From an uncultured Bacteroidaceae bacterium (GTDB lineage Bacteria; Bacteroidota; Bacteroidia; Bacteroidales; Bacteroidaceae), in contig CAJOLW010000007.1 of assembly GCA_905235525.1 (NCBI GenBank), positions 1-44,344 of the forward strand: a stretch of 44,344 nucleotides of DNA, given 5' to 3'. A program made the translations under genes and the position numbers. Below are positions 23,304 through 31,416 of the stretch, in pieces; position 1 is the first letter of the stretch; every line of letters begins with the position of its first letter. The notes under the pieces are model-generated. The model saw only the letters and a program-made list of their open reading frames with translations. It did not search any database and was not told where the DNA came from.

Positions 23304-26027
23304 TTAATATGTGAACATTGTTGTGCCATAATAACGCCCTTGGTCGAAACGCATGATAATTTGGTGTTCTTCATCATATTCGGTATCAGCCGGCACGAGT
23401 GAAATTTGAATTCCATAATACTTGCCTGCTGACGTTTGAACAGGCACCGTCCCTTCGAAAGTCTTTTCTTGGTCTGTACCGGCTTTGTATTGTCCTATAA
23501 TATAATGTTGTACAACCTTAATAGGCTCATCTAAACGAACGCCTACCGGATTGTCGGTATTGGCAGCCATCCAGAATAGTGGCAGACCTGTGGATAGATA
23601 TTCAGATGGGGTGACGAAATTCTTTTCATCATCCCCAAATTTTGCGCGTGATCCCCACCAATTATACTCCTCGTTAAAATTATAGATCATATTGCTGCCT
23701 TCCATCAAATCAAGTGACACATTGTAGTCCTTAAGTGTCTTCTGACTGAGTTTGACGCCGTAGGCAATGCTTTCCACTCCAGATGGTACTTTGACGTGAT
23801 CGAATGGTGTCTTGGCAATCTTCATTTCTCCGAGATCCTTCCATTGGAAGACGGGGGCGGCAGCGACTTTTTCAGGCATTGGTGACAGGTAACGTTTCCA
23901 GAGAGGATCGAACTCCATTTTAGCCGACAACCCTTTCCACAATTTGGAGAACTTACCACCGATGACGGCAGTGTAAGGTGCAATGTCAATTTCGGGCGTC
24001 AGGTGCAGTATCTTAGCCCATGCTCCATCTTTGTTCGATTCGGTTCCTAAGCCAAATGTAAGTTTGAAGTCGGTGTTGGCGCCAAGCGAACACATGGCGT
24101 AGATGCTAATGCCCGCTTTCATGCTGATGCCACCGAAGGCATAGAGACTGGCAGAACCGCCGGCACCCAGTTCTGGCATGAAATTGTCGTCCGGGGCGGG
24201 TGGTGGAGGCGGTGTGCGACGATAGGTCAGTCCGTCGCCTTTGTTATAAGCCAGTCCATAGGTGCCTAAATCATATTTGAACGTGGTAGAGGTAGTAAAC
24301 TTCATTTCACCGCCTACTCCGACGAAACCGCCGAGACTGATTTCGGGCAGTAGCACGACAGGACCTACAGGAATGCCTGTACAATAGAATGTGTACAGGT
24401 GTTGACGCTTATCTTGCTCCATTTTAGCATAGAGCGAAAATTTGGTACTGAGTTCAAATAGTGGATTACAAGTGGTGTAAACGTATTGGAGTTCGCCCTG
24501 AATGATACCAACGGCGATACGCATCTTTAGTGTGCCCTTGGCAGAAACCTCGCATGAGCAGTGATTTTGGTCGTCCATACTGATGGTCAGTGATGGGAAA
24601 CTGTATGTCGGTCTCCCCACGAGTGCTCGTGTCATTGCCTCTGTGGCGTTCATATCGTAAGTTGTCACCGGCCTCTGTGGCGAACGGTTTATCACATTGC
24701 CGTCTTCGTCGCGCTCCACAATCTCTTTTACGTAGGGAGCCAAGTCAATGTCTATGCCACCATCCTCTTGCAGGTTTCCTGCGTCATCGTAGAGTGGCTT
24801 GCCTATGGTCAGATTCTCGAAAGGTTTTGCAAAGTCCGGCTCTGGCGTTGTCGTTACCATAAAATGCTGACCGTCAGGTGAAGGCTCACACTTTGTGATA
24901 CGATATATTCCGCCCTGCGGCAGATCATCGCTGGGCATATTAAAGATGAGCCATCCGCCTACTTGTGGATTCATGTCTTTGTGAACAATCATCTCTAACT
25001 GCGGGAGTAATAGTGGCGAGTAACCGTCAACAGTCACCATATTCCCATCGTCGTCATAAACATAAGATTTAGCCTTATGGGTCACAGTCACCATATCCAG
25101 TTTGTCAGGTGTCATTATCTGTGCAGTAGGTTTCAGTTCGTAAGTCATACCTTCAAAATTGCTGTAGTCACCGAAGTCGCCTACGGGGTGCACCACACTG
25201 CGAAGGAGTGTCTTACCATTTTTAGTTCCTATCGTACGAACTGTCTTTTTCCCATCAGCATTGATGAAAGTCAATTCGAAGCCCTTTGGATATTGTCGGG
25301 CTGGTACTACCATAAATGTTACACACAGGCTTCCATCTGCTATCTCCAATCCATTCCCCAGATCGAGAGCCAACACCTTACCGTCCCCATTAAAGGAGGT
25401 CTCAGGATTATTTTGGCTTAGGTTTACACTATAACTGCCACATACAGGTTTTCCGCTTAGGTCACGAAACTCGATGCGTTTCAATACAGTCTGTTCTGTA
25501 AATGCCTGCCCTATTTTCAGAACGGCCATCACGTTCTGAAAAGAAACACCAGTTCCTTTTGAGCCCTTGCCTACCATAACGCATGCTTTAGGGTCTGGTT
25601 GTGCCACACCGCCAACTTGTGTAAAGTGCTGTGTCGAGGGGAATGAGAACTGGAGTACGTCACCGCTTCGGCTAACACCTGCCATATAGGGGTAATAGGC
25701 TAACAGTTCGCCCGATGGAATTCCATCTGCAGAATTAAAGGTTGCCGACTTCCCATCTTGGCTAATGGTCGATGCATCAATCATCAGTGCGGTGTTGTCA
25801 GATTGTTCGCCAAAGGTACCAAGTTGATCGTCTGAAGCCCAAAACGACTCCATCCTGATGCCTGGATTGTCTATTACAATGGTACGCGTTGCCGCAGCAT
25901 CATCTGAGATGATTGCCTGTAGCCCGTTTGACGGGAGAATATTAGGAGTTGGCTCTACATTTTCCTGACATGCAGTAGCCAGTAGTGTAGTACAGCCCAA
26001 TAGCAAGAGGTATCTCAATGTCTTCAT
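23304..26027 (-). CDS. Large fimbrillin-like (Mfa-like N-terminal domain) lipoprotein
   Basis: A 907-residue surface lipoprotein. The signal and lipobox LLATAC place the lipidated Cys at residue 20. Residues about 35-290 resemble the fimbrillin/Mfa-like fold: EDxxR-like TRTIVIDN, FWASDDQLGTFGEQ, ATFNSADGIPSGELLAYYPY, KACVMVGKG and SFQNVMAVLKI are typical sequence positions of that group. The following ~600 residues are beta-rich (long GGSASLYAFGG and proline-rich TPPPPPAPDD linkers) and I do not recognise them. It may be a pilus-associated or anchor protein instead of a polymerising shaft. It lies 44 bases after the BACON lipoprotein gene in the same transcription unit (operon B), which ends with the tail micro-ORF and terminator. 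Confidence 0.75.
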   Translation of the reverse strand: MKTLRYLLLLGCTTLLATACQENVEPTPNILPSNGLQAIISDDAAATRTIVIDNPGIRMESFWASDDQLGTFGEQSDNTALMIDASTISQDGKSATFNSADGIPSGELLAYYPYMAGVSRSGDVLQFSFPSTQHFTQVGGVAQPDPKACVMVGKGSKGTGVSFQNVMAVLKIGQAFTEQTVLKRIEFRDLSGKPVCGSYSVNLSQNNPETSFNGDGKVLALDLGNGLEIADGSLCVTFMVVPARQYPKGFELTFINADGKKTVRTIGTKNGKTLLRSVVHPVGDFGDYSNFEGMTYELKPTAQIMTPDKLDMVTVTHKAKSYVYDDDGNMVTVDGYSPLLLPQLEMIVHKDMNPQVGGWLIFNMPSDDLPQGGIYRITKCEPSPDGQHFMVTTTPEPDFAKPFENLTIGKPLYDDAGNLQEDGGIDIDLAPYVKEIVERDEDGNVINRSPQRPVTTYDMNATEAMTRALVGRPTYSFPSLTISMDDQNHCSCEVSAKGTLKMRIAVGIIQGELQYVYTTCNPLFELSTKFSLYAKMEQDKRQHLYTFYCTGIPVGPVVLLPEISLGGFVGVGGEMKFTTSTTFKYDLGTYGLAYNKGDGLTYRRTPPPPPAPDDNFMPELGAGGSASLYAFGGISMKAGISIYAMCSLGANTDFKLTFGLGTESNKDGAWAKILHLTPEIDIAPYTAVIGGKFSKLWKGLSAKMEFDPLWKRYLSPMPEKVAAAPVFQWKDLGEMKIAKTPFDHVKVPSGVESIAYGVKLSQKTLKDYNVSLDLMEGSNMIYNFNEEYNWWGSRAKFGDDEKNFVTPSEYLSTGLPLFWMAANTDNPVGVRLDEPIKVVQHYIIGQYKAGTDQEKTFEGTVPVQTSAGKYYGIQISLVPADTEYDEEHQIIMRFDQGRYYGTTMFTY

Positions 26028-26071
26028 AATTTTTTCCCTTTCTTATTTTTCATGTTCTACTTCAACATCTA

Positions 26072-27112
26072 TTAGTCCCAGCCCGTAGGACTATCATACC
26101 CATAATTCTCGCCGTGGATATCGGCTTGGGCATCGCGGACAAAAAACTGGTCTGCATTATTTTCGTCAGCATCGTTTACAACTTTTACAACTGCCTGACG
26201 GCGGTTGGTGTCATAAGCAGGACGAGCGTTTGAGGTGACAATGATTGTATTGCTATCCTTGCGCTTGACGGTTAGCCAATCCGCATCTGTATAGGGTGTC
26301 CAACTGTAGCAGTTTGTCTCTATCGTCACTTCCTTAGTCTCACCTTTGGGTGAAAGTTCGAGGCAGCCGTCAACAAAGTTGTATGTATGTAGGTACATTT
26401 GTATATGACTGTTCTGCACGATGAGGATGCTGCGGTCAAAGACATTGCCTCCTACCACATGGACTGTCGCCAGACGTGGAAGTTCGGTTTCATAATAACC
26501 TTCACCATTTGCCTTTTCATAGTTGGTCACATTAATCACCAACTGTTTCGTGCCAGCACTGAGATCGTTTTCGATGTGAGCCGTGCACCACGACTCCGTT
26601 GATGTTACTGTAAAGTCGTCAATGTTTGTACTCATCAAAAAGTACTGTGATGAGGTTTCGTAATTGAACACCCATCTGTCGGGCATATCTGTCGTACAAT
26701 ACTTCCCATCAGCATTAGCCTGGGTTATCATTACAGTCTGCGATTGGCTTACACCCGTTGCTTTGACCGTAATAGTGGCTGTACGTTGCTGGGATCCCAA
26801 GTTGGAATCTACCGACACAGAAAGTGTAGTACCACTTTGGGTTACTTTGCACCACGCCTGCGAACTTTCTGCCGTCCAGTTGGTTGCATTGGTTGTCACT
26901 GCGACAGTTTGCAATCCACCCTCATAATCGAAACTCAGTGACGAAGGTGAAACGGCAAGTGTGTAGGTCGTACTCGGATTGTCCGGATTACTTGGTGTCA
27001 CGGGCGGTGGGGTGGGGTCATCATCTCCTCCGCCTCCACAAGCCGTAGGTATCACTATTGCTACAGAAATGAGCAACAGGAATAAAACAAATTGAAAGGT
27101 TTTCATTGACAT
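26072..27112 (-). CDS. BACON-domain surface lipoprotein
   Basis: A 346-residue lipoprotein with lipobox IPTAC (Cys25), a Gly/Asp/Pro/Asn-rich tether, and about three BACON-type beta-sandwich domains. The first is clear (about 49-133: LAVSPSSLSFDYEGG ... NWTAESSQAWCKV ... TATITVKATG). The second (about 143-235) and third (about 240-335; SPKGETKEVTIETNC ... DADWLTVKRKDSN) are more divergent. BACON domains are common in surface carbohydrate-binding or mucin-binding lipoproteins of Bacteroidales. An alternative start two codons later (27106) is possible. It is the first gene of operon B, driven by promoter block B (27139-27220). Confidence 0.85.
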   Translation of the reverse strand: MSMKTFQFVLFLLLISVAIVIPTACGGGGDDDPTPPPVTPSNPDNPSTTYTLAVSPSSLSFDYEGGLQTVAVTTNATNWTAESSQAWCKVTQSGTTLSVSVDSNLGSQQRTATITVKATGVSQSQTVMITQANADGKYCTTDMPDRWVFNYETSSQYFLMSTNIDDFTVTSTESWCTAHIENDLSAGTKQLVINVTNYEKANGEGYYETELPRLATVHVVGGNVFDRSILIVQNSHIQMYLHTYNFVDGCLELSPKGETKEVTIETNCYSWTPYTDADWLTVKRKDSNTIIVTSNARPAYDTNRRQAVVKVVNDADENNADQFFVRDAQADIHGENYGYDSPTGWD

Positions 27113-27138
27113 GTTAGCAGAATGTTAAAGAGTAAATA

Positions 27139-27220
27139 TTGAGGGTACAAATGTACGGAATCTAAAGGAAAAACCATTCTCATAATCACAGAATTTATGC
27201 TCACATTCACGGAAAATGAA
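27139..27220 (-). promoter_or_regulatory. Promoter block B: -7 box plus two direct repeats 21 bp apart
   Basis: The minus-strand -7 box is TACATTTG (27148-27155). TTCTCATAATCAC (27177-27189) and TGCTCACATTCAC (27198-27210) are the repeats. The first begins 29 bases from the -7 box edge, exactly as in block A. The 82-base block aligns with 21322-21404 end to end with a single-base length difference between the repeats. There is no clear TTTG at -33. Confidence 0.7.
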
Positions 27221-27235
27221 ATAAATAGAAAAACG

Positions 27236-27269
27236 TGATACATAACAGACGGTTTTATGATACATAACA
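27236..27269. repeat. Perfect 12 bp direct repeat, 22 bp apart, in the divergent promoter region
   Basis: TGATACATAACA occurs at 27236-27247 and 27258-27269. It lies between promoter block B and the glutathione peroxidase promoter. The 22 bp spacing (two helical turns) is the same as in the promoter-block repeats but the sequence differs. It may be a second operator or a small duplication. Confidence 0.6.
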
Positions 27270-27422
27270 AGAGGTGGCATCTCTTTCACTTTGAGTTTTC
27301 CGCTTATTCTTTTCTTCTATAAAGTTGCGACACAGAAAAAATGGTGTCATGTCTTCACCGTACTTTTCATACTTACTCTTACCTTTTTCTTTTTTTGCCA
27401 GGTAAATAGTTCTACAGATTTG

Positions 27423-27454
27423 TTTGGTGGAATAAAGAAAAAGATGTATCTTTG
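27423..27454 (+). promoter_or_regulatory. Promoter of the glutathione peroxidase gene
   Basis: TTTG (27423-27426), a 20-base spacer, and TATCTTTG (27447-27454) match the Bacteroidetes -33/-7 consensus exactly. The start codon at 27494 lies about 40 bases further on. Confidence 0.8.
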
Positions 27455-27493
27455 CCCACAAATAGCAATCTGTTCAATGACACAAACTGAAAA

Positions 27494-28126
27494 ATGACAA
27501 GAATGAAGAAAATTTATTGTTTAACCTTTCTGGCAGCGATTGTCTGCCTTTTATCCTGTAAAGCAAAAGATATGGAAAAGATTTATGATTTCAAGGCGCC
27601 TACAAGTAAGGGCGTGGATTTGGATTTTGCTCAATTTGAAGGTAAAGTGCTTCTGATTGTGAACACGGCAAGCAAGTGTGGTTTCACTCCGCAGTTTGAA
27701 GGACTGGAGAAATTGCACGAACAGTACAAGGACAAAGGACTGGTGGTGATTGGATTCCCCTGCAACCAGTTTGCAGAACAAGACCCTGGCACTGACAACG
27801 AGATTGTGGAATTCTGCAAACTGAACTATGGGGTAAGTTTCCAGATCATGAAGAAGTCAGACGTGAATGGGCCTAACGCCAACCCTATCTTCACCTATCT
27901 GAAGAGTCAAGCAGGATTTACAGGGTTTGACCCCAACCATCCGCTTGCAAAGATTCTGGATGACATGTTGAAGAAGAATGACCCTGACTACGCCAAGAAT
28001 CCTGACATCAAGTGGAACTTCACAAAGTTCCTTATCTCTAAGGACGGCTCAAAAGTGGAACGCTTCGAACCCACCGTGGCTCCCGAAGACATCGCCACAC
28101 GCATCGAAGCGCTACTGGCTGAGTAA
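27494..28126 (+). CDS. Glutathione peroxidase-family thiol peroxidase, lipoprotein form
   Basis: A 210-residue peroxidase that reduces hydrogen peroxide or organic peroxides, probably with thioredoxin as donor. The N-terminus is a lipoprotein signal (AIVCLLSC, Cys22), so it is probably membrane-anchored outside the cytoplasm. Active-site residues are present: NTASKCGFTPQ with the peroxidatic Cys62, GFPCNQFAEQ with Gln92 (and a possible resolving Cys90), and IKWNFTKFL with Trp174 and Asn175. It uses Cys, not selenocysteine. The start may be at 27494 or 27503. It has its own strong promoter and is followed after 49 bases by the GH30 gene. Confidence 0.9.
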   Translation: MTRMKKIYCLTFLAAIVCLLSCKAKDMEKIYDFKAPTSKGVDLDFAQFEGKVLLIVNTASKCGFTPQFEGLEKLHEQYKDKGLVVIGFPCNQFAEQDPGTDNEIVEFCKLNYGVSFQIMKKSDVNGPNANPIFTYLKSQAGFTGFDPNHPLAKILDDMLKKNDPDYAKNPDIKWNFTKFLISKDGSKVERFEPTVAPEDIATRIEALLAE

Positions 28127-28175
28127 ATAAACTAAAGAGAGAAAGCCAAGTAATGGAATAGTATTTCTTGAAGGA

Positions 28176-30134
28176 ATGAAGAAGATGAATCTTTCTAAAC
28201 GTATTGGCGTTCTGCTGGGGACATGCTTGGCAAGTGCTGTTCTTTGGGGACAAACAGGTTCTACGAAAACACCTCAAGCAAATGGGGTAACACCAACCAA
28301 AGACTTCCACTATATGGTCAATCCTCTGGTGGTGCGTCAGCATTTCGACGGATGGGGTGTTTCGCTCTGCTGGTGGGCTGGACAGTGCGGCAAGTGGTCG
28401 GACGAGAAGATGGACGAAATCATCACGTGGTTGGTCAGTCCGACAGGACTCAACTACAGTCACTTCCGCTACAACATTGGTGGTGGCGATGACCCTGAAA
28501 ACCGTCATTGTGACCTGCACCACATGGGGCGCGGGAAAGGCTTACGTGCTGAGATGGAAGGCTTCAAAGACTCGAGCGATGATACCTATCATTGGGACCG
28601 TGATGCAGCCCAGCGCAAAATCATGCTCAAGATAAAGGAGAAACGTCCCGATGCCGTGTTTGAGGCGTTCAGCAATTCATGTCCATACTACATGACCTAC
28701 AGCGGCTGTGTGGGTGGCAGTAAGAATGGAGGCTCTGACAACCTGCGTCCAGAGTACTATGAGGAGTTTGCTCACTATCTTGTGGATGTGTGTAAGCACT
28801 ACAAGGATGAATATGGCATCGAGTTCAAGACACTCGAACCGTTCAACGAGTCGGTGACAGGCTTCTGGTATGCCAACGGTTCGCAGGAGGGTTGCCATTT
28901 CGACTACGAATCGCAAATCAAGTTTGTGCGTGTGCTGGCACCGATTCTTAAGGCATCGGGTCTCAATACGGTCATCTCCGCTGCTGACGAAACGAACATA
29001 GGTCTGGCTGTGGAGGGCTTCAAACGCTTCATCGCGGCTGATGCCGATAAATATGTGGGACAATGGAACGCACACACCTATTCAGGCAACAACGTGGATA
29101 GGGCACGTTTCAGCCAACTGGCGCATGAGACCGGCAAAGACTTGTGGATGAGCGAGACTGGTGCTGGCGGCAACGGCATTGGCGGAAACCTCAGCATGAC
29201 ACAACGACTCTTCGACGACATACGCTACATCCAACCTGACGCATGGATGGACTGGCAGTATATGGAAGAGGTTAACGACCAGTGGTGCACCATCCGCGGA
29301 AGTTTTGCCGAGCAGACTTACTACAAGGTGAAGAACTATTATGTGCGGCAGCAGTGCTCGCGATTTATCAAACGGGGATATGACATCATTGCATCGCCCT
29401 GTGCGCAGTCGCTGGCAGCAGTCAATGCCGCCCGTGACACTCTGGTGATTGTCGCCCTCAATGAAGGCACGGCTGCCACCCACCAGATAGATCTCTCGCT
29501 CTTTCACAAACTGCCCTCCCGCTCCCGCATCCTTGCTTATCGCACATCGGAAAGCGAGGACCTTGCCAATGCTTTGAGCAGTGTCAAACTGGATGGTAAA
29601 ACCCTCACCTTGAGCATGCCTCCTCAGAGCATCACCACATTAGTCATTCCTGTCCATGCAGTGAATGTAGAACCCATGGCTTTGCCCCACAATGGCGACG
29701 AGTTTCTCATCATCCCACGCCAAGAAACAGCCAGAGCCATATCAGCAACAGGCAGCAAGGTGACGCTGGAAAACATTGACTACGGGAAGGCACAGCGATG
29801 GAGGGTGACAGATTTAGGGAATGGCACTTACAGTTTCCAAAACGCATTAGGTCTGAGGTTGACGTCTCATCGAAGCACCAATGATTCATCGCTGACGGCT
29901 CAGAAGGGCCAAACGCATGAACAGGCTTTCCGCATCGAGCCGATTGACTTTGCCAACTATAAGATTCTGGTTGCCGACGAGCCTGCCTACGCCTTCGACC
30001 TGACAAATGCCTCGTCGGATGCTGGCAACACCATTGGTACATGGAACTATGCAGATGGAAGCACCACACCTACACATCGACAATGGATGCTCTTCCCACT
30101 TACAGCACCACAGAAAGCCAAGAAGAATCGATAA
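28176..30134 (+). CDS. GH30-family glycoside hydrolase, secreted
   Basis: A 652-residue secreted glycosidase. Signal peptide (residues about 8-25, ending SAVLWGQ), then a (beta/alpha)8 catalytic domain with HFDGWGVSLCWWA, YSHFRYNIGGGDDP and NSCPYYMTYSG. The acid/base Glu is in LEPFNES (Glu225) and the nucleophile in LWMSETGAGG (Glu327), as expected in clan GH-A. It then has a beta-sandwich (about 395-480) and a C-terminal domain of about 150 residues with QRWRVTDLGNGTYSFQN, which looks like a ricin-type beta-trefoil. The best fit is the GH30 group that includes endo-beta-1,6-galactanases; exact substrate is inferred only. No T9SS tail is seen. Confidence 0.85.
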   Translation: MKKMNLSKRIGVLLGTCLASAVLWGQTGSTKTPQANGVTPTKDFHYMVNPLVVRQHFDGWGVSLCWWAGQCGKWSDEKMDEIITWLVSPTGLNYSHFRYNIGGGDDPENRHCDLHHMGRGKGLRAEMEGFKDSSDDTYHWDRDAAQRKIMLKIKEKRPDAVFEAFSNSCPYYMTYSGCVGGSKNGGSDNLRPEYYEEFAHYLVDVCKHYKDEYGIEFKTLEPFNESVTGFWYANGSQEGCHFDYESQIKFVRVLAPILKASGLNTVISAADETNIGLAVEGFKRFIAADADKYVGQWNAHTYSGNNVDRARFSQLAHETGKDLWMSETGAGGNGIGGNLSMTQRLFDDIRYIQPDAWMDWQYMEEVNDQWCTIRGSFAEQTYYKVKNYYVRQQCSRFIKRGYDIIASPCAQSLAAVNAARDTLVIVALNEGTAATHQIDLSLFHKLPSRSRILAYRTSESEDLANALSSVKLDGKTLTLSMPPQSITTLVIPVHAVNVEPMALPHNGDEFLIIPRQETARAISATGSKVTLENIDYGKAQRWRVTDLGNGTYSFQNALGLRLTSHRSTNDSSLTAQKGQTHEQAFRIEPIDFANYKILVADEPAYAFDLTNASSDAGNTIGTWNYADGSTTPTHRQWMLFPLTAPQKAKKNR

Positions 30135-30153
30135 GTGGCGTGTGACTATACAA

Positions 30154-30189
30154 AGAGAGGCAGACGGATAACCGCCTGCCTCTCTTTTT
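30154..30189 (+). terminator. Terminator after the GH30 gene
   Basis: AGAGAGGCAGaCGG, loop ATAA, CCGcCTGCCTCTCT, then TTTTCTTTT: a 13-pair stem with one mismatch. It lies between the convergent GH30 and gldN genes. On the minus strand its U-run is short, so it may serve gldN less well. Confidence 0.85.
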
Positions 30190-30208
30190 CTTTTATTCAT
30201 CTTAGCAA

Positions 30209-31348
30209 TTAATGACGCTGTCTTCTTACGGAAACACGAGGCGCGCCATTGCCGCCACTTGACGAACTGCCGCCAGACTTTTCTTTCTTGCCTGAAGAGG
30301 CAGAGGAACCACGGCGAGAAGTGCGCGCAGCAGAAGAAGACACCTTGCCATCGGCTGCCCCCTTGGCTTTCTTACCTTTCACAGAGGCTGCAGCGATGGA
30401 GTCACGACGTGCCTGCTCGACAGAATCGACAGGGGTGTTCCAGATGTGCTCTTCGAAGTCGGTCATCTGCTTCTCGATGCGCGTCTGCTCTTTCTTCAGA
30501 AGAGAATCGGTAGCGCAGTATTGCTGGAGAGACTTGTTCTGCATGTTAGAAGTCATATAGATTTCTCCCTTGTAGTGGTTGGTGGAGAAGAAATCGTCCA
30601 TTGACATTTTGGCAGCATTGTTGAGGTTGCTGGTCATCACATCTTGACCACTGAGGTAATTCTTGATGTCGTCGTACTTCACCCAGAAGAGGGGGAACTT
30701 CTGCACGTTCTGACTGCTTTGAGAATCATCGTCTTCATTCACCGTCTCTCGGACATAATAAGCGTCGGCTGCCTTATGGAGCACGGGGCAAAGTGCCACA
30801 ATACGGCTGTGGTAAGTCGCCGTGTTCTGGTCGTAGTAACTGCTCTCCTTCACATAGTAACTAAGTACATCGGCAGAAGGTATGTCAGCCTGCTCCACTT
30901 TAATGCTGTTGCCATCCACCTCGTAAGCAATGTCCTGACGGTCAAGCAGATCCTTGAAGTGCATGCGGTTGCTCTGCTGGAAGTTCTCAATACCGTCCAA
31001 CTGATACTCGTAAGCAGGAATCTTGCCTGTGTTGAGCAACTTGAAGAGGAGGGTGAAGAGGTTCATGCTGTTTCCCTGAGGCTCCACGGGATAATAGAGT
31101 GCTGCATTCTCATCTTTGGTCAGGTCAAGAGAACGATAGATGTCACGCCGCCATGTGGGGTCTTCGGGCACATCGACAGCGGTGGGGAACATAAGACTTG
31201 CGCGGTCTGTTCCCACGGCTGCGGCGTTTCTGGCTGCAGTGGTGCGGTTGTTCTGCACTCGGCTCTTCTGCGGCTGGGCGAAACAGTTGACAATTGACAG
31301 TTGACAATTGACAACGATGAGTAGGACTATGAGGTTGATTCTTTTCAT
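30209..31348 (-). CDS. gldN: T9SS ring subunit GldN/PorN
   Basis: A 379-residue periplasmic protein of the type IX secretion system, which with GldK forms the ring under the outer membrane. The family core is clear: PTAVDVPEDPTWRRDIYRSLD, NAALYYPVEPQG, FTLLFKLLNTGKIPAYEYQLDG and a conserved beta-rich half. The C-terminus is a basic Ser/Gly-rich tail (SGKKEKSGGSSSSGGNG), beyond the usual fold. The signal peptide contains an odd repeat (LIVVNCQLSIVNCFA) encoded by a simple DNA repeat at 31284-31314. It is last in porP-gldK-gldL-gldM-gldN order, 68 bases after gldM. Confidence 0.92.
   Translation of the reverse strand: MKRINLIVLLIVVNCQLSIVNCFAQPQKSRVQNNRTTAARNAAAVGTDRASLMFPTAVDVPEDPTWRRDIYRSLDLTKDENAALYYPVEPQGNSMNLFTLLFKLLNTGKIPAYEYQLDGIENFQQSNRMHFKDLLDRQDIAYEVDGNSIKVEQADIPSADVLSYYVKESSYYDQNTATYHSRIVALCPVLHKAADAYYVRETVNEDDDSQSSQNVQKFPLFWVKYDDIKNYLSGQDVMTSNLNNAAKMSMDDFFSTNHYKGEIYMTSNMQNKSLQQYCATDSLLKKEQTRIEKQMTDFEEHIWNTPVDSVEQARRDSIAAASVKGKKAKGAADGKVSSSAARTSRRGSSASSGKKEKSGGSSSSGGNGAPRVSVRRQRH
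31284..31314. repeat. Simple repeat inside the gldN signal peptide
   Basis: Alternating CAGTTGACAATTGA units, period 14, run for about 31 bases. They encode VNCQLSIVNC in the hydrophobic core of the GldN signal peptide. Change by one unit would shift the reading frame (14 is not a multiple of 3), so the tract could act as an on/off switch. Confidence 0.75.
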
Positions 31349-31416
31349 TTTTTTAATGTGTATATTATCGAACTTTCCACGGGGCTAAGCGAAAAATCGC
31401 CCAGCGCGTGGACTGG

